From: an uncultured Pelagibacteraceae bacterium
Lineage (GTDB): Bacteria > Pseudomonadota > Alphaproteobacteria > Pelagibacterales > Pelagibacteraceae
Direction: 5' to 3'
Assembly (NCBI GenBank): GCA_902588895.1
Contig: CACIRC010000002.1
Location: 1 to 64,000 of the forward strand
Length of the DNA: 64,000 nucleotides
Shown: positions 38,484 through 47,965 of the stretch, piece after piece
Position numbering within the stretch: the stretch's first letter is position 1
Layout of the letters: each line of letters opens with the position of its first letter
The notes under the pieces: model-generated
The model's input: the letters and a program-made list of their open reading frames with translations, nothing else
Database searches by the model: none
What the model was told of the DNA's origin: nothing
Position numbers and translations under genes: made by a program

Positions 38484-39835
38484 GTGAAGAAATTTTAATT
38501 GTAGATGATAATGCTGATATCAGAAATATAATTAATGAATTAATTATAGATGCCGGTTATAAGACTAGATTAGCTGCAAATTATAACCAAGCACTAGCTG
38601 AAATAGATAAAAAATTACCTGATGTTGCAATTCTTGATGTTAAATTGGATAAGGGAGATAATGACGGTATTGAGCTTCTTTCACACATTAAATCTAAAAA
38701 TAAAGATACACCAGTTATAATTATTTCAGGACATGCCAACATTGAAATGGCTGTTAAGTCATTACAACACGGTGCTTTTGAATTTATAGAAAAACCATTT
38801 GATCAAGAAAGGTTACTTAATTTTGTTAAAAGAGCGGTTGAAAATTTTAATTTAAAAAAACAAAATAGAGAATATGAAAGTAAATTGTTTTCATCTTATG
38901 AATTAATTGGAAACAGCAAAAATATACTAAATATAATTGATCAAATTAAAAAAATATCAATAACTGAAAGCAGAGTATTTATAAGTGGACCCTCAGGTTC
39001 AGGAAAGGAATTAATAGCGAGAAAAATTCACAAAGCTTCTAATAGAAGTAAAAATCCATTTATTGTTTTAAATGGTGCCTTATTAGATATTAATAAATAT
39101 GAATTAGAATTATTTGGTGAAGAAAAAGAAAATGGATCTATTTCATATGGTGCTCTAGAGAAAGCGAACAAAGGCACACTTTTAATTGATCAAGTCTCGG
39201 AAATACCGTTAGATATACAATCTAAGATATTAAGAGTTCTAACTGATCAAAAATTTAAAAGAGTTAATGGAAGTAATGATGTAAGTGTGGATGTAAGATT
39301 AATTTGCTCATCAAGCAAAGATTTAAAAAAAGAAATTGAAATTGGAAACTTTAGAGAAGATTTATTTCATAGAATAAATGTTTTTGAGATAAACATTGAA
39401 CCTTTAAGCCAAAGAATTTCAGATATACCTTTGTTAATTAAATATTTTTCAAAAAAAATATCTGAAAATTATAAAATTAAAGAATTGGATATAGATGAAA
39501 ATAATAATTATATACTTAATCATAATTGGCATGGTAATGTTAGAGAGTTAAGAAATTTAATCGAGAGGATTGCAATATTGCAACCAGATTCAAAAGATAA
39601 AATTTCTAATATTATTAAGGAATCTTTAAAAAATACAAATTTTGACGATCAATTAGCTGAAAATAGCCTTTCTGTGCCATTAAAAGAAGCTAGAGAAAAG
39701 TTTGAAAAGGAGTATTTAACTATTCAATTGAAAAAATTTAATGGAAATATTTCTAAAACAGCTAATTTTGTTGGTATGGAAAGAAGTGCATTACATAGAA
39801 AATTAAAAGGTTTGGGCATCAAAGAATTTAACTAG
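38480..39835 (+). CDS. ntrX: NtrX-type response regulator with degenerate sigma-54 interaction motif
   Basis: Receiver domain (about 1-120) with Asp53 as phosphate acceptor and Lys105, a central AAA+ domain (about 140-370), and a C-terminal Fis-type helix-turn-helix (GNISKTANFVGMERSALHRKLK). Walker A is GPSGSGKE at 170-177 and FREDLFHR at 291-298 carries the arginine region. Two features differ from active NtrC-type activators: the GAFTGA loop is missing (ELFGEEKENGSISYGALEKA) and the Walker B pair is Asp237-Gln238 instead of Asp-Glu. It likely acts as a DNA-binding repressor/activator with the housekeeping sigma factor; this is inference. Confidence 0.9.
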   Translation: MSEEILIVDDNADIRNIINELIIDAGYKTRLAANYNQALAEIDKKLPDVAILDVKLDKGDNDGIELLSHIKSKNKDTPVIIISGHANIEMAVKSLQHGAFEFIEKPFDQERLLNFVKRAVENFNLKKQNREYESKLFSSYELIGNSKNILNIIDQIKKISITESRVFISGPSGSGKELIARKIHKASNRSKNPFIVLNGALLDINKYELELFGEEKENGSISYGALEKANKGTLLIDQVSEIPLDIQSKILRVLTDQKFKRVNGSNDVSVDVRLICSSSKDLKKEIEIGNFREDLFHRINVFEINIEPLSQRISDIPLLIKYFSKKISENYKIKELDIDENNNYILNHNWHGNVRELRNLIERIAILQPDSKDKISNIIKESLKNTNFDDQLAENSLSVPLKEAREKFEKEYLTIQLKKFNGNISKTANFVGMERSALHRKLKGLGIKEFN

Positions 39836-41227
39836 ATGAATATAATCATTTGTGGAGCTGGTAGAGTAGGGTTTACTATAGCTAAACAGCTAAGTGAACA
39901 AGGTCATTCTATAACTGTTATAGATCCTTCTAGTGAAGATATTCAAAAAATTGATGACGCTTTAGATGTTAAGGCTATTGTTGGAAAAGGCACATATCCA
40001 TCAATTTTAGAAAAAGCTAACGCAACAGAGACAGATATGATTATTGCAGTTACTAGAAACGATGAAATTAATATGCTTATTTGCCAAATAGCATTTTCAA
40101 TTTTTAAAATTCCAAAAAAAATAGCAAGAATAAGATCTCAAGATTATCTAAACCCAAAATTTACAATAGTTTATAATAAAGAAAATTTACCAATAGATGT
40201 CATCATTTCTCCTGAAATTGAAATTGCAAAATCAATTCAAAGAAAACTGGAGGCACCTGGAGCGCTGGATAGTGTTCCATTTGCTGATAATAAAATCAGA
40301 TTACTAGAGATTTTAATTAATGAAAATTGTAAATTAATTAACATCAATCTTAATGATTTAACGAAAAAACATCCTAATTTAGATGCTAATATCATAGGAA
40401 TTATAAGAGAGGATAAATTTATAATTCCAAAAAAAAATGATGATGTAAGAAAAAACGATAAAATTTATGTGATAATCAATTCATCACAAATGTCTGACAC
40501 TTTGGAAGCTTTTGGACATGATGAAAAAGTATCTAAAAATATTTTAATCGTAGGTGGTGGTAACATAGGTTTTAATTTAGCTAAAAACATCGAAGAAACT
40601 TTGGATGCAGCAAGAGTAAAAATTATTGAAAAAAATAAAGAAAGAGCTGAATTTCTTGCTAGTGAATTAAATAATACAATTGTTATTAATGGAGATGCAT
40701 TAGATGAAGAAGTTCTAGTTGAAGCTAATTTACAAGAAGCTGAAACAGTTCTTGCATTAACAAATGATGATGAAGATAATTTGATGGTAAGTGTTCTTGT
40801 TGAAAAATTTGCAAAAGATGAAAAAGATGTAAATGATAAAAGGACAATGGCTTTAATTAATAAGCCAAATTATTCTTTGTTACAAAATTCTTTAAAAATT
40901 GATGACCTTATAGATCCTCGAATGAATACTGTATCAAGTATTTTAAAACATATTCATAAAGGTACAATTGAAACAGCTTATACAATTATGAATGGTGAAT
41001 ATGAAGTAATTGAAGCTGAAATTATAGAAACGTCAGAACTCATTAATAAAGAATTAAAAAATTCAAATTTACCCGAAGAAATAAGAATAGGTGCTGTATT
41101 AAGAGAAAATAAAGTTATTATACCAAGATCAAATTTTGTTTTTCAAAAAGAGGACAAAGTTGTTTTTTTAGCCAAAAAAGACTCAATTTCAGTAGTAGAG
41201 AATATATTTAGAATTAGTTCTATTTAA
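39836..41227 (+). CDS. trkA: Trk potassium uptake system, TrkA subunit
   Basis: Cytoplasmic regulatory subunit that binds NAD(H) and gates the TrkH channel. Two RCK-N Rossmann domains are visible, IICGAGRVGFTIA at the N terminus and ILIVGGGNIGFNLA near residue 237, each followed by an RCK-C domain. The length of 463 residues is standard. It directly follows ntrX, the usual position in alphaproteobacteria, and is followed by trkH instead of the more common hfq. Confidence 0.93.
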   Translation: MNIIICGAGRVGFTIAKQLSEQGHSITVIDPSSEDIQKIDDALDVKAIVGKGTYPSILEKANATETDMIIAVTRNDEINMLICQIAFSIFKIPKKIARIRSQDYLNPKFTIVYNKENLPIDVIISPEIEIAKSIQRKLEAPGALDSVPFADNKIRLLEILINENCKLININLNDLTKKHPNLDANIIGIIREDKFIIPKKNDDVRKNDKIYVIINSSQMSDTLEAFGHDEKVSKNILIVGGGNIGFNLAKNIEETLDAARVKIIEKNKERAEFLASELNNTIVINGDALDEEVLVEANLQEAETVLALTNDDEDNLMVSVLVEKFAKDEKDVNDKRTMALINKPNYSLLQNSLKIDDLIDPRMNTVSSILKHIHKGTIETAYTIMNGEYEVIEAEIIETSELINKELKNSNLPEEIRIGAVLRENKVIIPRSNFVFQKEDKVVFLAKKDSISVVENIFRISSI

Positions 41228-41231
41228 CTAA

Positions 41232-42632
41232 ATGCAATTATTTAGAGTAAAATATTTAAGTTTTTTTTTTATATTAATTTCCTTCTTTTCGTTTTTAAAT
41301 ATAATTTATTCGTATTATTTTAACTTATATCTTAATCTTAATACTTATTATTTTAGTTTTATAGTATCTGCTTTAATCGGAATATTTTTTTATAAAATAA
41401 AAACCAGTGAAAAAAAATCAACAATATTCGAAAAAATATTGACTATTTTATTAGGATATGTGCTCATGCCTTTAGTTCTGTCGATACCTTTTTATCTGAG
41501 TATTTATAATTTGACTTTTTTAAATGCATTTTTTGAGGCTGTATCTGGATTTACATCAACAGGATTTAGTATATTTGAAAATATAAAACATATTGATCAA
41601 GGTTTAATTTTGTGGAGATCTTCAATCCAATGGATTGGAGGTTTATATTTTTTATATTCTATTATTTATTTAATAGATATTTATGATGAAAGTTTAAAAA
41701 AATCTTTAACTAATTTTATATCATTTAATTCGTCCGAGATAATTAAACAATCAATAAAAATTCTATTATTATACTCAGGACTAACTTTATCAATTTTTAT
41801 AATTTTGAGTATTATTGGTATTAGATCATTTAATTCACTAAATTTAGCAATGACTATAATTTCATCAGGTGGATTTTTACCTGTAAATCAACTTTCTTCA
41901 ATTTTAATAAATGATTTTCAAATAATTATATTTTCTTTTTTAATGTTGATTTCTTTTTTTAGTATTTTTTTTACATACAATTTAATTTTTTTAAGAAATA
42001 AAAATTTTTTTTATGAAGACATTCATTTATTTTTATATTTTATTGTTGTTGTAAGTATTTTTTTTGTTTTCTTTAGTTATGATGTAAATTTTACATTAAA
42101 TTTTTTATCTATAGTAAGTAGTATTTCAAATATAGGCATTTCACTAAATGTTAATCAAAGTAATTTAAACCTTATATATATCTTGCTTGTAATTATTGGT
42201 GGATCTTTTTTTTCTACAAGTTCAGGTCTGAGATTTTTGAAAATTTATTCTTTAACAAAGTATTCGTTTAATCAAATACTTTCATTTAGTAGACCAAAGA
42301 ATGTATTTATGAACAAACTCATATTTTCAAAAATTAACTTTGACAGCAAAGATATTAATAAATATTTTTTAACAATATTAATTTTTGTAATTTCTCTTTT
42401 TTCTTTAACTATTTTTTTATCTTTATCTAATATTCAATTTGAACATTCATTTAAATTAGCTGTATTAACCTTGATGAACACAGTAAATTCTTCTGCTTAT
42501 GGTTTATCCGACTTTGATTTTCAAAATTTACACTTTTTAACCAAATATTTTCTTATATTTTTTATGATAATCGGAAGAGTTGAACTTTTATCTTTGTTAT
42601 TAATAGCTAAAAAATTTCTTTTTAAAAATTAA
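41232..42632 (+). CDS. trkH: Trk potassium uptake system, TrkH channel subunit
   Basis: Inner-membrane potassium channel with the repeated helix-P-loop-helix pattern. Filter-like loops are seen at SGFTSTGFS, SSGGFLP, SNIGIS and NSSAYGLS, each keeping a glycine, and LWRSSIQWIGGLYFLYS is typical of TrkH. The length of 466 residues is normal, about a dozen hydrophobic segments. It starts 4 bases after trkA, making a complete TrkAH pair. Confidence 0.92.
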   Translation: MQLFRVKYLSFFFILISFFSFLNIIYSYYFNLYLNLNTYYFSFIVSALIGIFFYKIKTSEKKSTIFEKILTILLGYVLMPLVLSIPFYLSIYNLTFLNAFFEAVSGFTSTGFSIFENIKHIDQGLILWRSSIQWIGGLYFLYSIIYLIDIYDESLKKSLTNFISFNSSEIIKQSIKILLLYSGLTLSIFIILSIIGIRSFNSLNLAMTIISSGGFLPVNQLSSILINDFQIIIFSFLMLISFFSIFFTYNLIFLRNKNFFYEDIHLFLYFIVVVSIFFVFFSYDVNFTLNFLSIVSSISNIGISLNVNQSNLNLIYILLVIIGGSFFSTSSGLRFLKIYSLTKYSFNQILSFSRPKNVFMNKLIFSKINFDSKDINKYFLTILIFVISLFSLTIFLSLSNIQFEHSFKLAVLTLMNTVNSSAYGLSDFDFQNLHFLTKYFLIFFMIIGRVELLSLLLIAKKFLFKN

Positions 42633-42660
42633 TTAAGTATTATATATATCTTAAAATTTT

Positions 42661-42737
42661 GCGCCCTTAGCTCAGCTGGATAGAGCATCGGTTTTCTAAA
42701 CCGAGGGTCGGAGGTTCGAATCCTCCAGGGCGCGCCA
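42661..42737 (+). tRNA. tRNA-Arg (anticodon TCT)
   Basis: A complete 77-base cloverleaf. The acceptor stem pairs GCGCCCT (42661-42667) with AGGGCGC (42727-42733), followed by discriminator G and an encoded CCA (42735-42737). The anticodon stem TCGGT/ACCGA encloses the loop TTTCTAA with anticodon TCT at 42695-42697, reading AGA, the dominant arginine codon in this AT-rich genome. The T arm with GGTTCGAATCC is normal. Confidence 0.97.
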
Positions 42738-42875
42738 TTTCATCATTTTCTATTGATATTATTTAGATATTTGTCCTTGACTAGAATTCATCTAAATTAA
42801 GTTTTGCTAATTAATTTTTCTTGAAGAGTATTTTCTTACATGCTTAAATTAAGAATATTCAAAAGTAATTTTGAA

Positions 42876-42893
42876 TTATTTGTTAACAAATAA
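42876..42893. promoter_or_regulatory. Perfect 18-base palindrome upstream of aapJ
   Basis: TTATTTGTT at 42876-42884 is followed at once by its exact reverse complement AACAAATAA at 42885-42893. The site lies 21 bases before the aapJ ATG, just upstream of a good ribosome-binding sequence (AAGGAAG, 42904-42910). It could be a dimeric-repressor operator; perfect dyads of this length also arise by chance in AT-rich DNA. A weak promoter-like pair, TTGAAG (42821-42826) and TAAATT (42845-42850), lies upstream. Confidence 0.4.
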
Positions 42894-42914
42894 AAATAAC
42901 TAAAAGGAAGAATA

Positions 42915-43955
42915 ATGTTTAAATACTTAAAACAATTAACTTCTTTAGTTGCTATGGTGGCTGTGTTGTTTACTTTTACAACAGAGACTATGGCTGCTAA
43001 AAAATCTAAGACACTTAAAAACACTCAAAAGAAGGGTTTTGTAAGATGTGGAGTATCTCAAGGTCTTCCAGGGTTTTCTAATGCTGACGCTGCAGGAAAT
43101 TGGACTGGTGTTGACGTTGACGTATGTAGAGCTGTTGCTGCTGCAGTACTAGGTGATGCAAACAAAGTTAAGTTTACACCACTAAGTGCTAAAGAAAGAT
43201 TTACAGCTTTAACTTCTAATGAGATTGATATCTTATCTAGAAACACAACTTGGACTCTTTCTAGGGATGCTGACATCGGACTTACTTTCGTAGGAGTAAA
43301 CTTCTATGATGGTCAAGGTTTTATGGTTAGAAAAAATTCTGGATATTCATCTGTGAATGATTTCAAAAACGGTATTTCTGCATGTACAAACTTAGGAACA
43401 ACAACTGAGCTTAATATGAGAGACTTCTTTAATTCAAAAGGAATTTCTTATGAGCCAGTAACTTTTGAAAAAGCTGACGAAGTTGTTGCTGCGTATGATG
43501 CTGGAAGATGTGATACATACACAACTGACAAATCTGGTTTAGCTGCTCAAAGGATTAAATTGAGTTCTCCAGACGACCACATAGTTTTACCTGAAACTAT
43601 TTCAAAAGAGCCTTTAGGCCCTGTTGTTAGACAAGGTGATTCTGTATGGGAAGATATCGTAAGATGGTCTCTAAACGTGATGATCGAAGCAGAAGAGTAT
43701 GGTGTTAATTCTGCAAACGCAGACTCTATGAAAACTTCAGATAATCCTGCTGTAAAAAGATTAGTAGGTGCTGAAGGTGAATTAGGAGCTGCTTTAGGTC
43801 TAGATAATGATTGGAGTTTAAGAATTATCAAGCAAGTTGGTAACTACGGTGAAAGCTACAAAAGAAATATTGCTGACACTGGAATTCTACCGGACAGAGG
43901 TCCAAATGAATTATGGACTAAAGGTGGAATACTTTATGTACCACCAGCAAGATAA
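42915..43955 (+). CDS. aapJ: General L-amino-acid ABC transporter, substrate-binding protein
   Basis: Periplasmic receptor of the AapJQMP/Bzt polar amino-acid importer. A signal peptide covers about residues 1-27 (TETMA then AKKSK). The mature protein starts the type 3 solute-binding fold with GFVRCGVSQGLPGFSNADAAGNWTG, and an RNTTWTLSRD block matches the Aap subfamily, whose ligand range is broad. The length of 346 residues is normal. Upstream is a strong ribosome-binding site and downstream a strong terminator, both fitting much higher expression than the membrane subunits. Confidence 0.94.
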   Translation: MFKYLKQLTSLVAMVAVLFTFTTETMAAKKSKTLKNTQKKGFVRCGVSQGLPGFSNADAAGNWTGVDVDVCRAVAAAVLGDANKVKFTPLSAKERFTALTSNEIDILSRNTTWTLSRDADIGLTFVGVNFYDGQGFMVRKNSGYSSVNDFKNGISACTNLGTTTELNMRDFFNSKGISYEPVTFEKADEVVAAYDAGRCDTYTTDKSGLAAQRIKLSSPDDHIVLPETISKEPLGPVVRQGDSVWEDIVRWSLNVMIEAEEYGVNSANADSMKTSDNPAVKRLVGAEGELGAALGLDNDWSLRIIKQVGNYGESYKRNIADTGILPDRGPNELWTKGGILYVPPAR

Positions 43956-43980
43956 TTTAAATCTTTAAATAATAATTAAA

Positions 43981-44010
43981 AAGGGCTAGATTTTTCTAGC
44001 CCTTTTTTTT
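43981..44010 (+). terminator. Rho-independent terminator between aapJ and aapQ
   Basis: A perfect 10-base-pair stem pairs AAGGGCTAGA (43981-43990) with TCTAGCCCTT (43995-44004) around a TTTT loop, followed by a T run to 44010. It lies 25 bases after the aapJ stop and 18 bases before the aapQ start, so it probably ends most aapJ transcripts while letting some polymerase through into aapQMP. Confidence 0.9.
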
Positions 44011-44027
44011 ATAAGTCTTGAATTATT

Positions 44028-45173
44028 GTGAATATTAAAAAAATATTACCCCAATTACTTACACTTCTAGTTGTAATTTTAATATTTGGATTTTTTTCAT
44101 ATAACGCTCAAGTTAATATGGAAAACAGGGGAATTACTTTTGGGTATGGTTTTTTATCTCAAGAGTCATCATTTGATGTTCAATTTTCTTTAATTGAATA
44201 TGATGGTTCTCACTCTTATTTTAGAGCTTATTTAGTAGGATTATTAAATACTATTTTAGTTTCCGTTATTGGAATTATATTTGCAACTATTATTGGAGTA
44301 GTTGTTGGAATTGCAAGATTATCAAACAACTATCTTATTAAAAGAACTGCTGCAGTTTATGTAGAATTTTTTAGAAACATACCATTATTATTACAAATAT
44401 TTTTTTGGTATTTTGCTGCTTTAAGAGCACTACCATTACCTCAAGATACAGAACCAATGTTTGGAGTTTTTTTTCTTACTATAAAAGGTTTTTTTGTTCC
44501 TGCTTTTGTTTGGAATAATTTAGATATTTTTATTTACTCAATAATTGCTGCAATAATTTCAATTATTTTTGTTCGAATTTATGCGAGAAAAAAACAACAA
44601 AATGAGGGTATTCAAACACCAGTTTTATCAATTTCAATAGGACTGATATTAATTTTACCAATTTTAAGTTTTTTATTTGGTGGTGTTGATGCTTCAGTTG
44701 AAATACCTGTTATTAAGCAATTATCTCAAACTGGTTTCACTTACGAAGGGGGAATTAAATTACCGCCTGAATTAATATCGTTAGCATTAGCCTTATCGTT
44801 ATATACAGCAACTTTTATTGCTGAATGTGTTAGAGCAGGTGTTCAGGGTGTAAGTAAAGGTCAAAAAGAAGCTGCAGCTTCTATAGGGTTAACCCCAAAT
44901 CAAGTATTAAAATTAGTGATAATGCCACAAGCGTTAAGAATAATAATTCCACCAACTACCAACCAGTATTTAAATTTGACAAAAAATTCATCTCTTGCAG
45001 CTGCAATTGCTTACCCAGATTTAGTTCTTGTGTTCGCTGGGACTGCATTAATGCAAACAGGAAGAGCGATAGAAATTGTTTCTATAACAATGCTAACATA
45101 TCTATCTTTGAGTATATCAATTTCAATATTTATGAATTGGTATAATAAAAAAATAGCTATTAAAGAAAAATAA
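44028..45173 (+). CDS. aapQ: General L-amino-acid ABC transporter permease AapQ
   Basis: First inner-membrane permease subunit. The HAAA-family signatures are YVEFFRNIPLLLQIFFWY and, near the C terminus, ECVRAGVQGVSKGQKEAAASIGL, the EAA loop that contacts the ATPase. Hydrophobic helices occur at about residues 8-26, 66-95 and throughout. A GTG start at 44028 is used; no ATG fits the conserved N terminus. The length of 381 residues is near that of rhizobial AapQ. It overlaps aapM by one base. Confidence 0.92.
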   Translation: MNIKKILPQLLTLLVVILIFGFFSYNAQVNMENRGITFGYGFLSQESSFDVQFSLIEYDGSHSYFRAYLVGLLNTILVSVIGIIFATIIGVVVGIARLSNNYLIKRTAAVYVEFFRNIPLLLQIFFWYFAALRALPLPQDTEPMFGVFFLTIKGFFVPAFVWNNLDIFIYSIIAAIISIIFVRIYARKKQQNEGIQTPVLSISIGLILILPILSFLFGGVDASVEIPVIKQLSQTGFTYEGGIKLPPELISLALALSLYTATFIAECVRAGVQGVSKGQKEAAASIGLTPNQVLKLVIMPQALRIIIPPTTNQYLNLTKNSSLAAAIAYPDLVLVFAGTALMQTGRAIEIVSITMLTYLSLSISISIFMNWYNKKIAIKEK

Positions 45174-46615
45174 TGAAAATATTAAATTTTTTACAACCAG
45201 ATAAAAATAATTTTAATACCTATCTATATTCAGGGGTAATTTTAATTTCACTCAGTATATTTATAGTTTTTTTAAATTCTTTTTTTAATAGAGATTTAGT
45301 TTCTTTTTTACCTGGAAGTATTAGTTTCTTTTTACCGTTAATTTTAGGTTTTATAGGTCTTCATTTAATTAGAATTGAATATTCAGGTTTAAGGTTTTTA
45401 GATTTAATTAATAAAAATATTAATACCAACAATTTTAATGCTTTTTTATCATTAATAATTGTATTTGTGGTTATTAAATCACTCCCACCATTATTAAGTT
45501 GGTTTATTTTAGATGCAAACATTGCTGGAGACTCAAAAGACGTATGTACAGGTAGTGGAGCTTGTTGGACTTACATTAAAATTTGGTTTAATAGATTTAT
45601 GTATGGAATGTATCCTAATGCAGAACAGTGGCGTATTAACCTATCATTTATTGCTTTGGCTTTTCTTGGTACTATTGGTTTCTTTGCTACTGAAAAATTT
45701 AAAAAATATTTAACCCTTTATTATGTAGTTGTTTATCCTGTAATTGCTTTTTTCTTTATTTTCTTTTTCATATCTGGTGGTCCTATATTTTTTGATTTCT
45801 CGTATGGAATTATTGCAGCTGTAATTTCAATTATTTTAGGATTTTTTATTCCATCTAAATTTAAAATGTATTATTTTATAATAGTTCCGATCACACTCTA
45901 CATATTATTAAAATATGTATTTTTTTATGAAGAGCTTATTGAACTTGGTAAATTAGAAGCATTAGAGTGGGTAGAGACAGGCGCTTGGGGAGGTTTGTCT
46001 TTAACTTTTATAGTATCATTTTTTTGTTTGATTTTCTGTTTTCCTATAGGTTTATTTTTGTCTTTGGGTAGAAGGTCTGATTTTCCAATAATTAAATATT
46101 TTTCAATAGGAATGATTGAATTTTGGAGAGGTGTTCCATTGATTACAGTATTATTTATGTCCTCAGTAATGTTTCCAATGTTTTTACCAGAAGATATGTT
46201 TATTGATAAATTAGTAAGGGTAATTATTGCAATCTCATTATTTGAAGCTGCTTATGTCGCTGAGGTTATTAGAGGTGGTTTGCAAGCATTACCAAGAGGC
46301 CAATATGATGCTGCTAAATCTTTAGGAATGGGTTATTGGAAAATGCATATTTTAGTGATTTTACCTCAGGCACTTAAACTTGTAATACCTGGTATTGCTA
46401 ATACCTTTTTAGCGCTTGTAAAAGATACTCCTTTAATATTTGTTGTTGGACTTTTAGAAATTGTTGGAATGCTAAATCTTGCCAAAACAAACCCAGAGTG
46501 GCTAGGTTTTGCGATGGAAGGTTATGTGTTTGCATCAGTACTATTTTTTATTATTTGCTATGCAATGAGTAAATATAGTTATAATTTAGAACAAAAATAT
46601 AAAACGGAAAGATAA
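45173..46615 (+). CDS. aapM: General L-amino-acid ABC transporter permease AapM
   Basis: Second permease subunit. [15 protein letters not shown] and the EAA loop [28 protein letters not shown] are typical of this family. At 480 residues it is longer than rhizobial AapM (about 380), because of added hydrophobic segments in the N-terminal half that look like additional membrane helices. It shares one base with both aapQ and aapP. Confidence 0.92.
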   Translation: MKILNFLQPDKNNFNTYLYSGVILISLSIFIVFLNSFFNRDLVSFLPGSISFFLPLILGFIGLHLIRIEYSGLRFLDLINKNINTNNFNAFLSLIIVFVVIKSLPPLLSWFILDANIAGDSKDVCTGSGACWTYIKIWFNRFMYGMYPNAEQWRINLSFIALAFLGTIGFFATEKFKKYLTLYYVVVYPVIAFFFIFFFISGGPIFFDFSYGIIAAVISIILGFFIPSKFKMYYFIIVPITLYILLKYVFFYEELIELGKLEALEWVETGAWGGLSLTFIVSFFCLIFCFPIGLFLSLGRRSDFPIIKYFSIGMIEFWRGVPLITVLFMSSVMFPMFLPEDMFIDKLVRVIIAISLFEAAYVAEVIRGGLQALPRGQYDAAKSLGMGYWKMHILVILPQALKLVIPGIANTFLALVKDTPLIFVVGLLEIVGMLNLAKTNPEWLGFAMEGYVFASVLFFIICYAMSKYSYNLEQKYKTER

Positions 46616-47349
46616 TGTCAGATAAAATAATTCAGATTACAGAAATGAATAAATGGTTTGGTGATTTCCAAGTATTAAAAAATATTAATTTAGAGGTCGA
46701 GAAGAATAAAAAAATAGTTGTCTGTGGACCTTCAGGATCAGGTAAATCAACATTAATTAGATGCATAAACAGACTTGAAGAACATCAACAAGGTTCAATT
46801 ATAGTAGATGGGAATGAATTAACAGAAGATACTAAAGACATAGAAAAAATTAGAGCTGAAGTTGGGATGGTGTTTCAACAATTTAATTTATTTCCTCATC
46901 TTTCTATTTTAGATAATTGTACATTAGCTCCAATTTGGGTAAAAAAAATGCCAAAAAAAGAAGCAGAAGATTTAGCTCTTCAGCACTTAGAAAAAGTACA
47001 AATTGCAGACCAAGCTAACAAATACCCGGGACAACTTTCAGGCGGTCAACAACAAAGATGTGCAATTGCTAGAGCATTATGTATGGAGCCAAAGATAATG
47101 TTATTTGATGAACCAACATCAGCTCTAGACCCAGAAATGATTAAAGAAGTGTTAGATGCAATGGTTAATTTAGCAAAAGCAGGAATGACAATGATCGTAG
47201 TAACGCATGAGATGGGATTTGCAAAAGAGGTTGCAGATGAAGTAATTTTTATGGATGAGGGTATGATAGTTGAAAGAGCTGAAACTAAAGAGTTTTTTGC
47301 AAACCCAAAGAGCGATAGAACCAAGCTATTTTTAAGTCAAATCCTTTAA
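46615..47349 (+). CDS. aapP: General L-amino-acid ABC transporter ATP-binding protein AapP
   Basis: ATPase of the amino-acid importer. Walker [10 protein letters not shown] is near residue 40, the Q-loop in [11 protein letters not shown], the ABC signature [15 protein letters not shown] and Walker [14 protein letters not shown], with the H-loop THEMGFA. The length of 244 residues is standard for polar amino-acid transporters. It begins on the last base of aapM and completes the aapJQMP operon. Confidence 0.95.
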   Translation: MSDKIIQITEMNKWFGDFQVLKNINLEVEKNKKIVVCGPSGSGKSTLIRCINRLEEHQQGSIIVDGNELTEDTKDIEKIRAEVGMVFQQFNLFPHLSILDNCTLAPIWVKKMPKKEAEDLALQHLEKVQIADQANKYPGQLSGGQQQRCAIARALCMEPKIMLFDEPTSALDPEMIKEVLDAMVNLAKAGMTMIVVTHEMGFAKEVADEVIFMDEGMIVERAETKEFFANPKSDRTKLFLSQIL

Positions 47350-47539
47350 AAAATATAACAACTATAAGGCATAATTTAAGATTTAAACAATCTAAATATG
47401 TTCATTTTTCATTCAACTAATGCTTGACAGTATTTTGATTATTTCAAATTTCTCTCAAAAAAAAATAAATTTTTCTATTGCAGTAACTTTAATAAATAGG
47501 TTGAATGGACTTTATAAAATTTAATTAAGAGGGGTCTTA

Positions 47540-47911
47540 ATGGAAGATAATTTCAATAAACACTTAGGCAATAAGCTTAAGCTAAGAAGATTGGCTTTAG
47601 GTTTAACACAAACTAAAGTAGCTAAAGCTATTAATGTTACATTTCAGCAAATTCAAAAATATGAAAAAGGTACTAATGGAGTAAGTTCGATTAGATTACT
47701 TCAACTTTCAAATTATTTAAAAGTACCAATTAATTATTTCTTTGAAGATTTTTCGGAATATTTAGTAAATTTAGAAAAATCACAAGAAGGTCACATGAAT
47801 GTTAATTATAATTTTTTAGTTAAATTATATTCAGAACTTAATGCTGATCAAAAACTGAAATTTAATAAATCTTTACAAATATCAGGATCAGGAATTTCAA
47901 AAGCAGTTTAA
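47540..47911 (+). CDS. XRE-family helix-turn-helix regulator
   Basis: A 123-residue protein with an N-terminal Cro/C1-type helix-turn-helix (about residues 8-66; RLALGLTQTKVAKAINVTFQQIQKYEKG is the recognition unit, followed by a NYLKVPINYFFED segment) and a short unassigned C-terminal region. This type is common in alphaproteobacteria and targets are not predictable from sequence. A GAGGGG ribosome-binding site precedes the ATG. It stands alone: a 190-base gap separates it from aapP, so it probably has its own promoter. It may control aap genes, but nothing here shows it. Confidence 0.88.
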   Translation: MEDNFNKHLGNKLKLRRLALGLTQTKVAKAINVTFQQIQKYEKGTNGVSSIRLLQLSNYLKVPINYFFEDFSEYLVNLEKSQEGHMNVNYNFLVKLYSELNADQKLKFNKSLQISGSGISKAV

Positions 47912-47965
47912 AATTAATTTATATCTGACCCCAAATTAATATTTAGATTTGTAATAATAAATTTT

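Noticed and set aside
42633-42660. AT-only hairpin between trkH and tRNA-Arg as a terminator
   Set aside because: Only a short AT stem is possible, of the kind expected by chance at this base composition.
47424-47452. TTGACA as a full sigma-70 promoter for the XRE regulator
   Set aside because: No acceptable -10 box is found 16-18 bases downstream; kept only as a lead in the finding on this gap.
47913-47940. Hairpin ATTAATTT/AAATTAAT after the XRE gene as a terminator
   Set aside because: The stem has no G-C pairs, the loop is 12 bases and no T run follows; too weak to call.
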